DNA of 40,696 nt from Holophagae bacterium (GCA_030618605.1 JAUXDC010000003.1:1-40696); one strand, 5' to 3'; counted from the stretch's first letter, positions 1-8,967 are shown. The notes: generated from the sequence alone by a model not told the origin. Program-made: numbers and translations.

Positions 1-677
1 TACTGCTCCTCTATGTGAAGACGACCGTCGGGGACAACCGCCCCCTGGTCCGCAAGGGTTGCGAGGGCCTGTTGCGGATTGATGCCAAGTTGTGCCATCT
101 TGGCCCTCGACATCTCCACATACACAGCCTCGGTCTGCACGCCCCACAGCTCAACCGCGCCGACACCATCCTCGAGCAGAAGCTCCCGCCGCAAGAGCTT
201 TGCGTAGTCCTCGATCTCGGCCAGGCTGTAGCCGTCACCGGTGATGGCGAAGAGGCCACCATAGACGTCGCCCCAGTCATCGTTGACCACAGACCGTCCG
301 GCGCCGGGCGCCAGTGCTCTCTGAATGTCGCCGACCTTTCTACGCAGTTCGTCCCACGCCTGGGGAATCTTTTCCTGGTCGGTGTGTGAATAGAGGTCGA
401 CGATCACCAGGGAGAGGCCGGCCCGTGAGATCGATGTGACGTGCTCCACCTGGCCCATCGTTTGAATGGCTGTCTCCAGACGATCGGTGACCTCCAACTC
501 CACCTCTTCGGGCGAGGCGCCTGGGTAAGAGGTCTGGACGATGGCAGTGAAGATCGTGAACTCCGGATCCTCGAGCTGGCCGAGCCCCATGAAAGACACC
601 ACGCCCCCGATCGCGATGGCAGCCGTCAGCACCAGGGTGACGGTTTTTTTCTGAATGGCAAAACCTGCGATGTCCAT
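1..677 (-). CDS. RND efflux transporter permease, N-terminal part (runs off window)
   Basis: Inner-membrane permease of the RND (AcrB/hydrophobe-amphiphile efflux) superfamily, which uses proton import to extrude drugs or lipophilic compounds. The reading frame is open from ATG at 677 to the window edge, about 225 residues. It begins MDIAGFAIQKKTVTLVLTAA, the usual first transmembrane helix, and continues with the porter-domain signature around SYPGASPEEVE and the later GLFAITGDGYSLAEIEDYAK. Full-length members have over 1000 residues, so most of the protein lies outside the window. It starts 3 nt after the stop of the membrane-fusion gene, so the two are co-transcribed. Family is clear; substrate is unknown. 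Confidence 0.93.
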   Translation of the reverse strand, partial: MDIAGFAIQKKTVTLVLTAAIAIGGVVSFMGLGQLEDPEFTIFTAIVQTSYPGASPEEVELEVTDRLETAIQTMGQVEHVTSISRAGLSLVIVDLYSHTDQEKIPQAWDELRRKVGDIQRALAPGAGRSVVNDDWGDVYGGLFAITGDGYSLAEIEDYAKLLRRELLLEDGVGAVELWGVQTEAVYVEMSRAKMAQLGINPQQALATLADQGAVVPDGRLHIEEQ

Positions 678-680
678 GCT

Positions 681-1814
681 TTAGTCCTTCGAATCCAACG
701 AACGGACTCTCTGCCCCTCGGTGACGAAGTGCACACCAGCCGCCAGAATTTGGTCTGAGGCATCGAGACCCTCAACGATCTCCAGACCCGACTCGGTCAG
801 GGCGCCGGTGGTCACCGGAACCCTCGAGATCTTCATGGTGGCGGCATCGACTCGCCATACGGAAGTTTGCCCCGTGTCGTCTGCCACCACTGACCCGAGC
901 GGCACCACGAGCACCTTGTCATCGCCATTACCCTTTCCCGTCAACCATTGCACCGACGCTGTCATGCCGGGCAGGAGATCAGCCGAGGGTTCGCCTTCAA
1001 GCTCCAGAGTTACCGAAAAGGTCTGGGTCTGGGGATCGGTCTCGGTGGCGAACTCCTTGACCCGGGCGGGAATAGCTTCCCCTCCCTCCACAGCCTCAAA
1101 ACGCACCACTATGCCCTTCGGGGCTTTCCTGGTCAGCTCTGCCACTTCCCGTTCGGGAACGTCAATCAACACCTCGATGCCTTGTGCCCCCTGGAATTGA
1201 ACAACCGGCTGCCCGGCTGCCACCGTTTGGTAGGCCTCCACAAAGCGGTCCGCAACGGTTCCGGCATAAGGCGCCCTGAGTTCGGTGTCCGCGAGAGAGA
1301 GGCGTGCCGCCTTGAGGGCCTGCTCGGTCGCCTCCACCTGGGCCTGACCGACGTCGACGGCCGCCTTCGCCCGGTCGAAATCCGACTTCGATGCATTATC
1401 GTGCTCGAACAACCCACGCACCCGTTGATACTCCTCGCCGGCCTGGAGCTGCTGAGCACGGACCGCTGCCAACTGGGCCTCGAGATTCTTGACCTGAACC
1501 TCGTAGTCGCGGGGATCAATACGAGCCAGGAACTCACCTGCGACGACGCGCTGCCCTTTGCTGACGGAGACTTTGACCACCGGTCCCGCGACGCGGAAGG
1601 ACAGTGACACTCTCTGTGCAGCCTGGACACGCCCCGGGTAGGTACGGGCCGTTGAACCCTGCTGCCCAACCGTGATGATCTTGGCGGGCTTGATCAGCTC
1701 GCTCGTCTCCGTGTCCAGGGTTGAATCTTGACTACACCCAGTCGGTATCACCAAAGAAACAGCGGCCAGACCTCCGAGTCCAAGAGCGATTGCGTACCGT
1801 TTAATGTGGTTCAT
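681..1814 (-). CDS. RND efflux membrane-fusion protein (HlyD/AcrA family lipoprotein)
   Basis: Periplasmic adaptor of 377 residues linking the RND permease to an outer-membrane channel. The N-terminus is a lipoprotein signal peptide with a lipobox ending IPTGC (Cys27), followed by the biotinyl-lipoyl half motif (VAGPVVKVSVSKGQRVVAGE), a coiled-coil hairpin rich in Ala, Gln and Glu (about residues 105-165), the second lipoyl half (LRAPYAGTVADRFVEAYQTV) and beta-barrel/membrane-proximal domains. GGGAGAA lies a few bases upstream of the ATG. It sits between the TetR gene (75 bp upstream) and the permease (3 bp downstream), the standard regulator-adaptor-pump order. Confidence 0.93.
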   Translation of the reverse strand: MNHIKRYAIALGLGGLAAVSLVIPTGCSQDSTLDTETSELIKPAKIITVGQQGSTARTYPGRVQAAQRVSLSFRVAGPVVKVSVSKGQRVVAGEFLARIDPRDYEVQVKNLEAQLAAVRAQQLQAGEEYQRVRGLFEHDNASKSDFDRAKAAVDVGQAQVEATEQALKAARLSLADTELRAPYAGTVADRFVEAYQTVAAGQPVVQFQGAQGIEVLIDVPEREVAELTRKAPKGIVVRFEAVEGGEAIPARVKEFATETDPQTQTFSVTLELEGEPSADLLPGMTASVQWLTGKGNGDDKVLVVPLGSVVADDTGQTSVWRVDAATMKISRVPVTTGALTESGLEIVEGLDASDQILAAGVHFVTEGQRVRSLDSKD

Positions 1815-1888
1815 TTACGTATTTCTCCCGTGTTGTACTTTTCGTTCCCCGGAACAGAAAATGGCCGATCAAGGAATCGACCGGACGG

Positions 1889-2494
1889 TCAATCGGATTT
1901 GCGGAGCCCTCCGAGAATAATCTCCATCATCGTTGGAACAATCTCTTCGGCAGCTTGGAACTCTCCATTGAAGACCATCGATTCGATCATTGCGGTGACC
2001 GCACCGAGGAAGAGCTCACTGACCAACAGGGGAGAGAGGTTCTTGAATCCCTCGGCTGCGATGCCTTCATTGACAACGACCTTGATCGCCTCGAGAGCGC
2101 TGGTGCGCCGCCGCATCTGACACTCCCGTTTGGCGCCGGAGTGTTTGTTGGGAGTCAGAGCGATCACCAAGGCACGATCTTCGTAGATACCGGTGAATAT
2201 TGATTCCAAAATCTTGGTGAGCTTTTCTTCCGGCTGCCGATCACTCGCGGCGACCTCCTTGATGGCCGCCAGTAGCGGGCCGAAGGTCCTTTCCTCTACG
2301 TAGTCGAGAACGGCGTCTCGATCATCGAAGTAGTTGTAGAGGGTACCCCGTGAAACACCAACGTCGCTCGCGAGCCGTTCCATGGTCAGTGACCCCAACC
2401 CCTCATCCGTGATGATCTTCATCGCGTGCTCGTACACGGCGTCCTTCATCAGGATGTCGAGCGCTGCTTTCTGCTTCTCCGTGTATCGCGCCAT
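1889..2494 (-). CDS. TetR/AcrR-family transcriptional regulator
   Basis: A 201-residue repressor. The N-terminal helix-turn-helix is plain: GLGSLTMERLASDVGVSRGT followed by LYNYFDDRDAVLDYV (residues about 32-66). The C-terminal two thirds is helical and is the expected ligand-binding and dimer domain. The ATG is preceded by GAAGGGAG. It is the first gene of the efflux operon, and a large perfect inverted repeat lies just upstream (2515-2551), so autoregulation together with control of the pump genes is likely. The inducing ligand cannot be read from sequence. Confidence 0.93.
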   Translation of the reverse strand: MARYTEKQKAALDILMKDAVYEHAMKIITDEGLGSLTMERLASDVGVSRGTLYNYFDDRDAVLDYVEERTFGPLLAAIKEVAASDRQPEEKLTKILESIFTGIYEDRALVIALTPNKHSGAKRECQMRRRTSALEAIKVVVNEGIAAEGFKNLSPLLVSELFLGAVTAMIESMVFNGEFQAAEEIVPTMMEIILGGLRKSD

Positions 2495-2514
2495 GATGAG
2501 CTCCCTTCAACAAT

Positions 2515-2551
2515 GCGTCAGAATATAAACATGTCGTTTTTATTCTGACGC
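2515..2551. promoter_or_regulatory. Candidate TetR operator (11-bp perfect inverted repeat)
   Basis: GCGTCAGAATA at 2515-2525 is repeated in perfect inverse complement as TATTCTGACGC at 2541-2551, with a 15-bp AT-rich centre that itself contains AAAC/GTTT symmetry. It lies 21 bp upstream of the TetR-family start codon, where a promoter for the minus-strand efflux operon is expected. Binding by the adjacent regulator is inferred from position and symmetry. Confidence 0.7.
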
Positions 2552-2681
2552 TATGTGTAATTTAAATAAGAAAAAGGCGTATGTCAACCCCTCAGATGGA
2601 CCCCTCCGCGCAACAAGGCCGGAAGCTGGGACGTGCGCCTCCACGATTCCGCATCGTCTGACGGCAACGAAATCGCCTCGG

Positions 2682-3368
2682 TTACTTTCGTAGTTGAGTA
2701 GCGGCCGGCGCCTCTTCGTGAAGATCCTCGAGTCGGACCGCCACGTACTCCTGAAAGCCGTGGCGAAGGACGACAGACTCGTCAATGGTGAATCCCACGA
2801 GCAATCTCGCGAAAGGTGCGGGGTTGAGGGGGACGGAACGGGTGTCCAGTCGCCTGGTGGGGCGATACTCGAGGGTGTCGTGATTGCAGATGGTGAAGTC
2901 GAGCCCTCCAGCGCCGGCACGGTGGCCGGTGGCGACGATGGCGAAGAGGCGGGCGCCCGCGGGTGTCAGCCGAGCCAGGTGGGATGCGAGGTGACGGGCC
3001 GCGTCACCTTCGAGGTTGTCAAACACGTTCCAGACGAGAACCAGGTCGAACTGTTCTTTTTCGATTGACAGCAGTTCGTCAAAAAATGCCTTCGGTGCAA
3101 CTTCAAGTTGTACGGCATTCTCGGGTTCATCGGCAAGACGGCCGAGCAGGTCGACAATGTGCAGCCGGCACGGGTAACGGGAAAAGAAGGTGATATTCCC
3201 GGCAACGGCAGGGCCGAGGTCCAGAATTTTGCAAGGACGGTCTTCGTGGAGATGTGAAAGGGCCGCATCCAAGCCCGGCGAACGATGAATTTCGATCGTC
3301 GGCTCGTTTGAATCCCCTTCTATTTCCCGGGATGGCTCGACCTCATCTTTGGCAAAACGCCAGTGCAT
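2682..3368 (-). CDS. SAM-dependent methyltransferase-like protein
   Basis: Protein of 228 residues from ATG at 3368; a GTG at 3374 overlapping the bactofilin stop is an alternative start. A class I methyltransferase fold is suggested by motif I KILDLGPAVAGNITFFSRY (about residues 46-64), an acidic strand end RLHIVDLLGRL, and the post-motif strand FDLVLVWNVFDNLEG. The glycine-rich loop reads GPAVAGN rather than GxGxG, so activity is uncertain. It follows the bactofilin gene without a gap, suggesting co-transcription. There is no signal peptide, so it is probably cytoplasmic. Substrate is unknown. Confidence 0.7.
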   Translation of the reverse strand: MHWRFAKDEVEPSREIEGDSNEPTIEIHRSPGLDAALSHLHEDRPCKILDLGPAVAGNITFFSRYPCRLHIVDLLGRLADEPENAVQLEVAPKAFFDELLSIEKEQFDLVLVWNVFDNLEGDAARHLASHLARLTPAGARLFAIVATGHRAGAGGLDFTICNHDTLEYRPTRRLDTRSVPLNPAPFARLLVGFTIDESVVLRHGFQEYVAVRLEDLHEEAPAATQLRK

Positions 3369-3373
3369 GACCA

Positions 3374-3946
3374 CTACGGTTTCTTGCCGCCCGCCTTTGC
3401 CGCATTCGAAGAGTCGCTAGTCTGAGTCACCGGCGGTCGAAGGACCGAAGGCTGCTCGGCCGGGGGTCGAAGGACCGCAGAAGTGTCGGCGCCGGAATTC
3501 GCCTCCATGTCGATCGTGCCGCGAAAATTGGCCCCGTCCTCCAGCGCCACCCGAGGCGCCGTGATGTTGCCGCTAACTCGACAGGATGGACGGAGGATGA
3601 CTTGCTCTCCACCAAACAGATCACCCTCGACATGCCCCTGGACTGTGATTGTCCGACCGTGGACATCGGCCTTGACCCGACCTTCCGGGGTGATCGTGAC
3701 GTTGTGCTCCTTGAGGTTCACGGAGCCGTCGACCGTGCCCTGAATGTGCAGGTCTTCGTCGCCTGAGATGTCACCCTTGATCGTGATCGAACGTCCGATA
3801 TTGGCAGGGTCACCCGTGGTCCCCGTCCTCGCGGCCTCGCTCCGTACGAACGTTTTGGGTTCGGCCTTCCGGTCGACCGGCCTGGTGCTTTCGGTCTGGC
3901 TCTGGGTTGCTGTTTCGGTGCCTTGGGACTCGTCTTTCTTCCACAT
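3374..3946 (-). CDS. Bactofilin (polymer-forming cytoskeletal protein)
   Basis: Bactofilins assemble into filaments at the membrane and act in cell shape, stalk or motility organisation. Residues about 50-135 of this 190-residue protein carry the right-handed beta-helix repeats of the family: SITIKGDISGDEDLHIQGTV, DGSVNLKEHNVTITPEGRV, KADVHGRTITVQGHVEGDL. Both flanks are low-complexity and Thr/Pro/Ser-rich, as usual. ATG at 3946 is chosen because GGGGGC precedes it; an upstream TTG in frame would add 13 unlikely residues. The methyltransferase-like gene follows directly. Confidence 0.9.
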   Translation of the reverse strand: MWKKDESQGTETATQSQTESTRPVDRKAEPKTFVRSEAARTGTTGDPANIGRSITIKGDISGDEDLHIQGTVDGSVNLKEHNVTITPEGRVKADVHGRTITVQGHVEGDLFGGEQVILRPSCRVSGNITAPRVALEDGANFRGTIDMEANSGADTSAVLRPPAEQPSVLRPPVTQTSDSSNAAKAGGKKP

Positions 3947-4131
3947 AGGTGCCCCCGTTGTATTTTCCAACCCAACGTACAACAAATCTGTCCGTCAACG
4001 ACTCTCCGGCATCACTCATTTCGGGTCCTTCAGGGTCAACTGTGCGCACGGTCACGAATCACCCTCGTTTGCGCGAAGGTGTATTCTCTATTGAAGCGGC
4101 ATCGGCGCCTCGGGCCGGCCCGCAGCAAACG

Positions 4132-6330
4132 ATGCGCAAATTGCACTTCTCATCTCTTCTGCTTACCGGTTTATTGATGCTGGCGGCAGGTCTCGTTCAT
4201 GTGGCGCCGGCAACGGCCCAGGTGACTCCTCCCGTGATCGAAAGTCCGATCACCGAAGGTACGATCAGAATTGACGGTCTTCTTGACGAGGCCGCATGGC
4301 GCGGTGCAGGTGTGATCTCAGAGCTGGCACAGCAGGACCCCCACCCTGGGGAATTGACGCCTTATCACACCGAAGTCCGAATCCTGGTTGATCAGCACTC
4401 TCTCTACGTGGCCTTCATCTGCCACGACCCTGAGCCGACAGGGATTGCCGTCCACACCATGCAGCGGGACGGAAATCTCTACGGGGATGACACCGTGGCG
4501 GTCGTTTTGGATACCACGGGAGATGGACGCCGGGGCTACCTCTTCCGGGTCAATTCTGCGGGCGCCCGGTTGGACGGGCTGATCGCGGGGCCTGAATCCT
4601 TCTCCGCCGACTGGGACGGGATCTGGGATGCCCGAACCCGGCGCACCCCGGATGGGTGGACGGCTGAAATACGGATTCCGGCACAGACGCTTCGTTTCAC
4701 CTGGGGATTGGACCGCTGGGGCTTCAATGTGGAACGCTTCATCGCCCGTGAGAGGATGACCCTTCGCTGGTCCAGCCCTACGCTGGATTCCCGCCTGGTG
4801 GACCTTCAGCGTGCCGGGGTCTTGGCCGGGGTGGGAGATCTTCGCCAGGGACTGGGCCTCAGCATCAGCCCCTTCGGCCTGATCCGGTCGGAGCGTGATC
4901 TCGAGGCAGACGAGACAACCTTCGAAGGTGATGCCGGAGGGGACATTACCTGGAACGTGACCCGAGACCTGACGAGTTACTTGACGATCAATACCGATTT
5001 CGCCGAGACGGAGGTGGATACCCGCCAGATCAATTTGACGCGCTTCCCCCTCTTTTTCCCCGAGAAGCGCTCTTTCTTTCTGGAGGGCTCGGACCTCTTC
5101 GAATTCGGCCTCGGCTCAGGCCACGAGTTCATCCCTTTCTTCTCACGACGGGTGGGTCTTTTCGAGGGCGAACAAATTCCCATCCTTGCAGGGGTGAAGG
5201 TCCTGGGGCGAATCGGTCCGTGGAGCGTCGGGTTGCTGGACACCGTGATGGATGAAACCGGCGGAACCGACACGACCAATCTCTTCGCCGGCAGGGTGAC
5301 CTACGATGTCAACGAGCACCTGACGGTTGGAACGATCGTCACCGACGGTGACCCCGAGGGGGCTCGGGACAACACTCTGGTGGGGCTGGACGCCGTGTGG
5401 CGCACCTCTACCTTCATGGGTGACAAAAATTTCTCAGTCGGCGCCTGGGCCGCTTCGAGCCAGGGAGATCTCGCCGACGGCTCCCGGACAGGGTGGGGGC
5501 TCAAAGTGGACTATCCCAACGATCTCTGGGACGTCTTTTTGATCGTCAAGGAGTTTGGTGATGCCCTGGATCCGGCGCTGGGTTTCCTGCCCCGCCCCGG
5601 AACGCGGTGGTATCAGGGAGGTGGCTCCTACCAACCTCGGCCGGCCTCAGATGGTGCTTTCGGCTGGGCCCGGCAGTTCTATTTCGAGCTCTACAATACA
5701 TACGTGACGGACCTTGACGGGAATGTCGAGTCCTGGAGGGTCTTCACCGCGCCCCTCAACGTGCAACTGGAAAGCGGCGAACACCTGGAAGCCAACGTCG
5801 TACCGCAGTTCGAATATCTGGCCGAACCCTTCGAGGTGGCCGACGGGGTCGTGATCCCAGGTGGCGCATACCACTTCACCCGCTACCGCGTGGAGGCACA
5901 GACCTCCAGGCATCGGTCCTGGCGGGTAGGCGCCGAGTATTGGTTTGGCGATTTCTTCACCGGAGACTTGGAGCAGTTGGAGGCGTTCGTATCGTGGACA
6001 TCCCCCTCCGGCCGACTCCAGACGGAAGTGACCGCGGAAAACAACTTCGGCCATTTGCCGGAAGGTGATTTCATCCAGCGCCTCTGGCAGTTCAAGCTGG
6101 TCTGGGCCTTCACGCCGGACCTGATTCTTTCCAGCTACTCTCAGTACGACTCCGAGTCCCGGGAAGTCGGCGTGAACAACCGGTTTCGGTGGACGATCCG
6201 GCCCGGTCGGGACCTCTTCGTCGTGTGGAATCATGGATGGAAGCGCCCGGTGGGGACGCGGGGAGACTGGTCCTTGAATCCGGTCGATGACAGCCTGGTG
6301 GTCAAACTGAGGTGGACCTGGCGATGGTAA
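4132..6330 (+). CDS. DUF5916 protein with N-terminal CBM9-like domain
   Basis: Exported protein of 732 residues. ATG at 4132 begins a signal peptide (MRKLHFSSLLLTGLLMLAAG ending near ATAQ). The upstream in-frame codons are not protein-like. Residues about 35-215 resemble the family 9 carbohydrate-binding module (IRIDGLLDEAAWRGA, then SLYVAFICHDPEP). The rest is the DUF5916 region: alternating beta strands rich in aromatic residues, with TRFPLFFPEKRSFFLEGSDL as a recognisable block, ending in the aromatic LRWTWRW typical of an outer-membrane barrel. Such proteins are common in Acidobacteriota and Bacteroidota. Substrate and catalytic role are unknown. It is divergent from the bactofilin gene. 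Confidence 0.85.
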   Translation: MRKLHFSSLLLTGLLMLAAGLVHVAPATAQVTPPVIESPITEGTIRIDGLLDEAAWRGAGVISELAQQDPHPGELTPYHTEVRILVDQHSLYVAFICHDPEPTGIAVHTMQRDGNLYGDDTVAVVLDTTGDGRRGYLFRVNSAGARLDGLIAGPESFSADWDGIWDARTRRTPDGWTAEIRIPAQTLRFTWGLDRWGFNVERFIARERMTLRWSSPTLDSRLVDLQRAGVLAGVGDLRQGLGLSISPFGLIRSERDLEADETTFEGDAGGDITWNVTRDLTSYLTINTDFAETEVDTRQINLTRFPLFFPEKRSFFLEGSDLFEFGLGSGHEFIPFFSRRVGLFEGEQIPILAGVKVLGRIGPWSVGLLDTVMDETGGTDTTNLFAGRVTYDVNEHLTVGTIVTDGDPEGARDNTLVGLDAVWRTSTFMGDKNFSVGAWAASSQGDLADGSRTGWGLKVDYPNDLWDVFLIVKEFGDALDPALGFLPRPGTRWYQGGGSYQPRPASDGAFGWARQFYFELYNTYVTDLDGNVESWRVFTAPLNVQLESGEHLEANVVPQFEYLAEPFEVADGVVIPGGAYHFTRYRVEAQTSRHRSWRVGAEYWFGDFFTGDLEQLEAFVSWTSPSGRLQTEVTAENNFGHLPEGDFIQRLWQFKLVWAFTPDLILSSYSQYDSESREVGVNNRFRWTIRPGRDLFVVWNHGWKRPVGTRGDWSLNPVDDSLVVKLRWTWRW

Positions 6331-6369
6331 AGCAGTTCATAATGGAACTGAATTTCTGGGGAGGAGCTG

Positions 6370-7365
6370 ATGGGGCTGTTTAACCGGCTGTTGAAACCAA
6401 ATATCACCAAGCTCGAGAGCCACGGAGATGTCGAGGCTTTGGCAAAACTGGTGGAGTCCGATGATCGTCGGGATCTCCGCTGTACCGCAATCGAGGCCTT
6501 GGCCAGAATTGGTGGTCCCGCTGCCGCAGAGCCCTTAGTCAGGGCTCTTTCCGATGACGATTCGGACGTTGCCCGGATAGCGAAAAAGGTGATTGCCGGC
6601 CTTGGTCTTGAATCGGGAACTTGGCTGATTGGGGCGTTGGGCGGTCCAGGAGGCGATGCTGCCAAGGACCTTCTCTTGAATCTCGGCCCTGAGGCCGTCA
6701 AATTGTTACGCGGCGCCTGCTCCGATCAGGACGAGGCAATCAGGCTTCAAGCCCTCGGCGCCCTGGTCGATCTGGACGCCGGACTGAACAATGACGAGGT
6801 CCGAGAGAGCCTCTTCAGAGCCCTGCTCGCCGCTCTGGGTGACCGATCGGCTGGCTGCCGGGTGCTCGCAGCAACACGGCTCGAGACCCTGGGTAATGCC
6901 AAAGCGGGCCGCGCTCTCGCCTCACAACTCAAGGACGGGGACGACGCTGTGCGCACCGCCTGCCGGCAAGCCCTGTTGGCGATCGGTGAGCCGGCGGTGC
7001 CGTACCTTCTCGACGCCCTCCAAGATCGCAACATGAACTCCCGGCGGCTCGCCGCCGAGCTGCTCGGTGAGGTCTGCGGCGGTGAAGCCGCCGTCGACAG
7101 CCGGAGGGTTGCCCTGTTGGGGCTGATCGACCGAGCCTCGGACTCCAATGCCGAACTCGCTGCGGCCGTACATTCGGCTCTCGAGATGATTCCCAGTGAC
7201 GCAGTGATCGCCGAACAGCTCGAGTGGCTGGCCGACCAGGAACGCTCCGATCACGAGGATATTGAGGAATTCCTCACACAGATGCTGGCGCACGGTGGAC
7301 TCAGACCGGAGTTCAAGAATCGAATCGTCGAGAGGATGAATGCCCTTGGATGCCACCTTGGGTAG
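6370..7365 (+). CDS. HEAT-repeat protein
   Basis: A 331-residue cytoplasmic protein made almost entirely of helical HEAT/PBS-lyase-type repeats. Examples are CTAIEALARIGGPAAAEPLV, LQALGALVDLDAG, AATRLETLGNAKAGRALASQL and ACRQALLAIGEPAVPYLLDA. There is no signal peptide. The start ATG follows a strong GGGGAGGAG ribosome-binding site. Repeats of this kind form a protein-binding superhelix, so a scaffold role is likely. It lies 39 bp downstream of the DUF5916 gene and directly upstream of the damaged ferredoxin gene. Confidence 0.85.
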   Translation: MGLFNRLLKPNITKLESHGDVEALAKLVESDDRRDLRCTAIEALARIGGPAAAEPLVRALSDDDSDVARIAKKVIAGLGLESGTWLIGALGGPGGDAAKDLLLNLGPEAVKLLRGACSDQDEAIRLQALGALVDLDAGLNNDEVRESLFRALLAALGDRSAGCRVLAATRLETLGNAKAGRALASQLKDGDDAVRTACRQALLAIGEPAVPYLLDALQDRNMNSRRLAAELLGEVCGGEAAVDSRRVALLGLIDRASDSNAELAAAVHSALEMIPSDAVIAEQLEWLADQERSDHEDIEEFLTQMLAHGGLRPEFKNRIVERMNALGCHLG

Positions 7366-7383
7366 GACATCGTTGGTCAGAGT

Positions 7384-8242
7384 CTGAGATTTAGCATCTC
7401 CCGAGACACGGTTTTACAGATCGGCACTTTTTCCGAGCACGAGGCGGAGTTGGTGGCCAAACTGCCCATCCGACCGTTCACTGCCGAAAGGGCAGCCAAG
7501 ACGTGGAAAATGCCCGTCGCTTCGGCAAAGGCGAAACTCAGCTCGGCAGGATATTCGTGTCCGAAGAATCGCTGTCGTCGGACCCCGCTCTCGAGGTGCT
7601 CACCTACGAACGGGCCAGTCAGGTCATCGAAACCGCCACCCACATCGGTGTGGGGCTCTGCTACTGCCGGCACAAGATGGAACACCTCGACCGCGCCTGT
7701 TCGGCCCCCATGGACATCTGCATGACCTTCAATACATCCGCTGCCTCTCTGACCCGACACGGGATCGCACGCACGGTTGATGCCGTTGAGTGCCTCGACT
7801 TGTTGCAGGAGGCGCGTGATCACGGACTCGTTCAGTTCGGCGAAAACGTGCAACGCCACGTCAATTTCATTTGTAATTGCTGGGGTTGCTGCTGTGAAGC
7901 GATGAGCCTGGTATCCGCCAACGATCCCCTGAAGCCCAAGCGCAAAACTCTCAGACTGCATGAAGATCTGTGTCTCGGTTGCGGCGTCTGCGTACCGGCG
8001 TGCCCCACGAATGCCATCAGGCTCAAGACCCGCGACCGGAGAGTGATTACCCCGGTCGACTCCACCCGCCGGACGGTGGCCATGGCTGTCGAACGGGGGA
8101 CCCTGCAGCACCTGATCTTCGACAACCACGGCTTGGCGAGTCACCGCGTGATGGCCGCAGTGCTCGGCACAATCCTTCGCCTGCCGCCGGCCAACTGGGG
8201 TCACGCTACCTGGACAAACTGATCGAGCGGAAGACCCACTGA
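7384..8242 (+). pseudogene. 4Fe-4S ferredoxin-family protein, probably frameshifted and internally deleted
   Basis: Pieces of one recognisable family lie in three frames. Frame 1 (from about 7402) gives DTVLQIGTFSEHEAELVAKL and then PIRPFTAERAAKTWKMP with no ATG. From about 7505 the reading passes to the frame of 7503-8222: ETQLGRIFVSEES, VGLCYCRHKMEHLDRAC, FICNCWGCCCEA, then one ferredoxin motif CLGCGVCVPACP. Near 8195 the expected C-terminus SRYLDKLIERKTH lies in a third frame. From memory, relatives have about 60 more residues after the N-terminal helix-turn-helix-like part and a second CxxCxxC motif between CCCEA and MSLVSANDP; both are missing here. Alternatively, 7503-8222 may be a working 239-residue short form with a GTG start. 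Confidence 0.62.
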
Positions 8243-8294
8243 GAGACAGCGTGATTCATTGTCTTGTTGAATACGAACCCGCCACATCTCAAAC

Positions 8295-8310
8295 TGGAAC
8301 GGGAATTGCC
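8295..8310 (+). promoter_or_regulatory. Candidate sigma-54 promoter
   Basis: TGGAACGGGAATTGCC matches the sigma-54 pattern TGGCACG-N4-TTGC with one mismatch in the -24 box and exact spacing of the GG and GC doublets. It lies 74 bp upstream of the YceI start codon, in the right orientation and in non-coding DNA. No enhancer-binding protein gene is seen in the window, so support is from the motif only. Confidence 0.4.
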
Positions 8311-8383
8311 ATAGCCCCACCCAGGTTTACTGAGACCAGTAACCTGTTGGATCCACGATTCATATCCCTCATGAGGAGGATAC

Positions 8384-8953
8384 ATGTTCACGAAAATCCT
8401 GTTGATCGCACTGACACTCATCACCACGACGCTTCCCCTCGAGGCAGCCGAGCAGAGGCTGGAACTGGATCTCGACTCAACCGCCGTGACCTTCACCCTC
8501 GGCAGCACGATGCACACTGTTGAAGGCATCATGTACCTCTCGGAGGGCACGATTCTCTTCGACCTCGAAAACGGCTCGGCCTCGGGCCGGGTGGTTTTCA
8601 ACGCCACTTTGACCGAGACGGGCAACGCCAAACGCGACAAGAAGATGCACAAGAAGGTCCTTGAGAGCAATGCTTTCCCCGAGATCATCTTCACGCCCGA
8701 GACAATCGAGGGCGCACTGACCGAGAACGGCAGCAACGATCTCACTCTTCGCGGCACGGTCTCGATCCACGGCTCGAAACACCAGGTGACGCTGAAGGCC
8801 CAGGTCACACGAGAGGGCCAGGAGATTTCAGCCGCATCGGCACTGACAATCCCCTTCGTTGACTGGGGTATGCACGATCCCAGCGTTTTCGTCTTCCGCA
8901 CCGACAAGTCGGTCGAGGTCTCGCTTCAGATCCACGGTACCCTGGACAACTGA
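8384..8953 (+). CDS. YceI-family periplasmic protein
   Basis: A 189-residue secreted protein with a signal peptide (MFTKILLIALTLITTTLPLEA, cut near EAAEQ). The YceI lipocalin-like barrel is recognisable: LDSTAVTFTLGSTMHTVEG, NAKRDKKMHKKVLESNAFPE, IIFTPETIEG and the C-terminal VDWGMHDPSVFVFRTDKSVE. Family members bind polyisoprenoid or other amphiphilic molecules in the periplasm. GAGGAGG lies just upstream of the ATG. It precedes the lipid-like polyketide cluster by 14 bp, so an accessory role with that product is possible but not shown. Confidence 0.9.
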   Translation: MFTKILLIALTLITTTLPLEAAEQRLELDLDSTAVTFTLGSTMHTVEGIMYLSEGTILFDLENGSASGRVVFNATLTETGNAKRDKKMHKKVLESNAFPEIIFTPETIEGALTENGSNDLTLRGTVSIHGSKHQVTLKAQVTREGQEISAASALTIPFVDWGMHDPSVFVFRTDKSVEVSLQIHGTLDN

Positions 8954-8967
8954 GTCTGGAGATCGAA

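Noticed and set aside
7503-8222. Treating the ferredoxin-like frame as a simple intact gene
   Set aside because: Family-like sequence continues in other frames on both sides, so the single frame probably is not the whole original gene, although a functional short form cannot be excluded.
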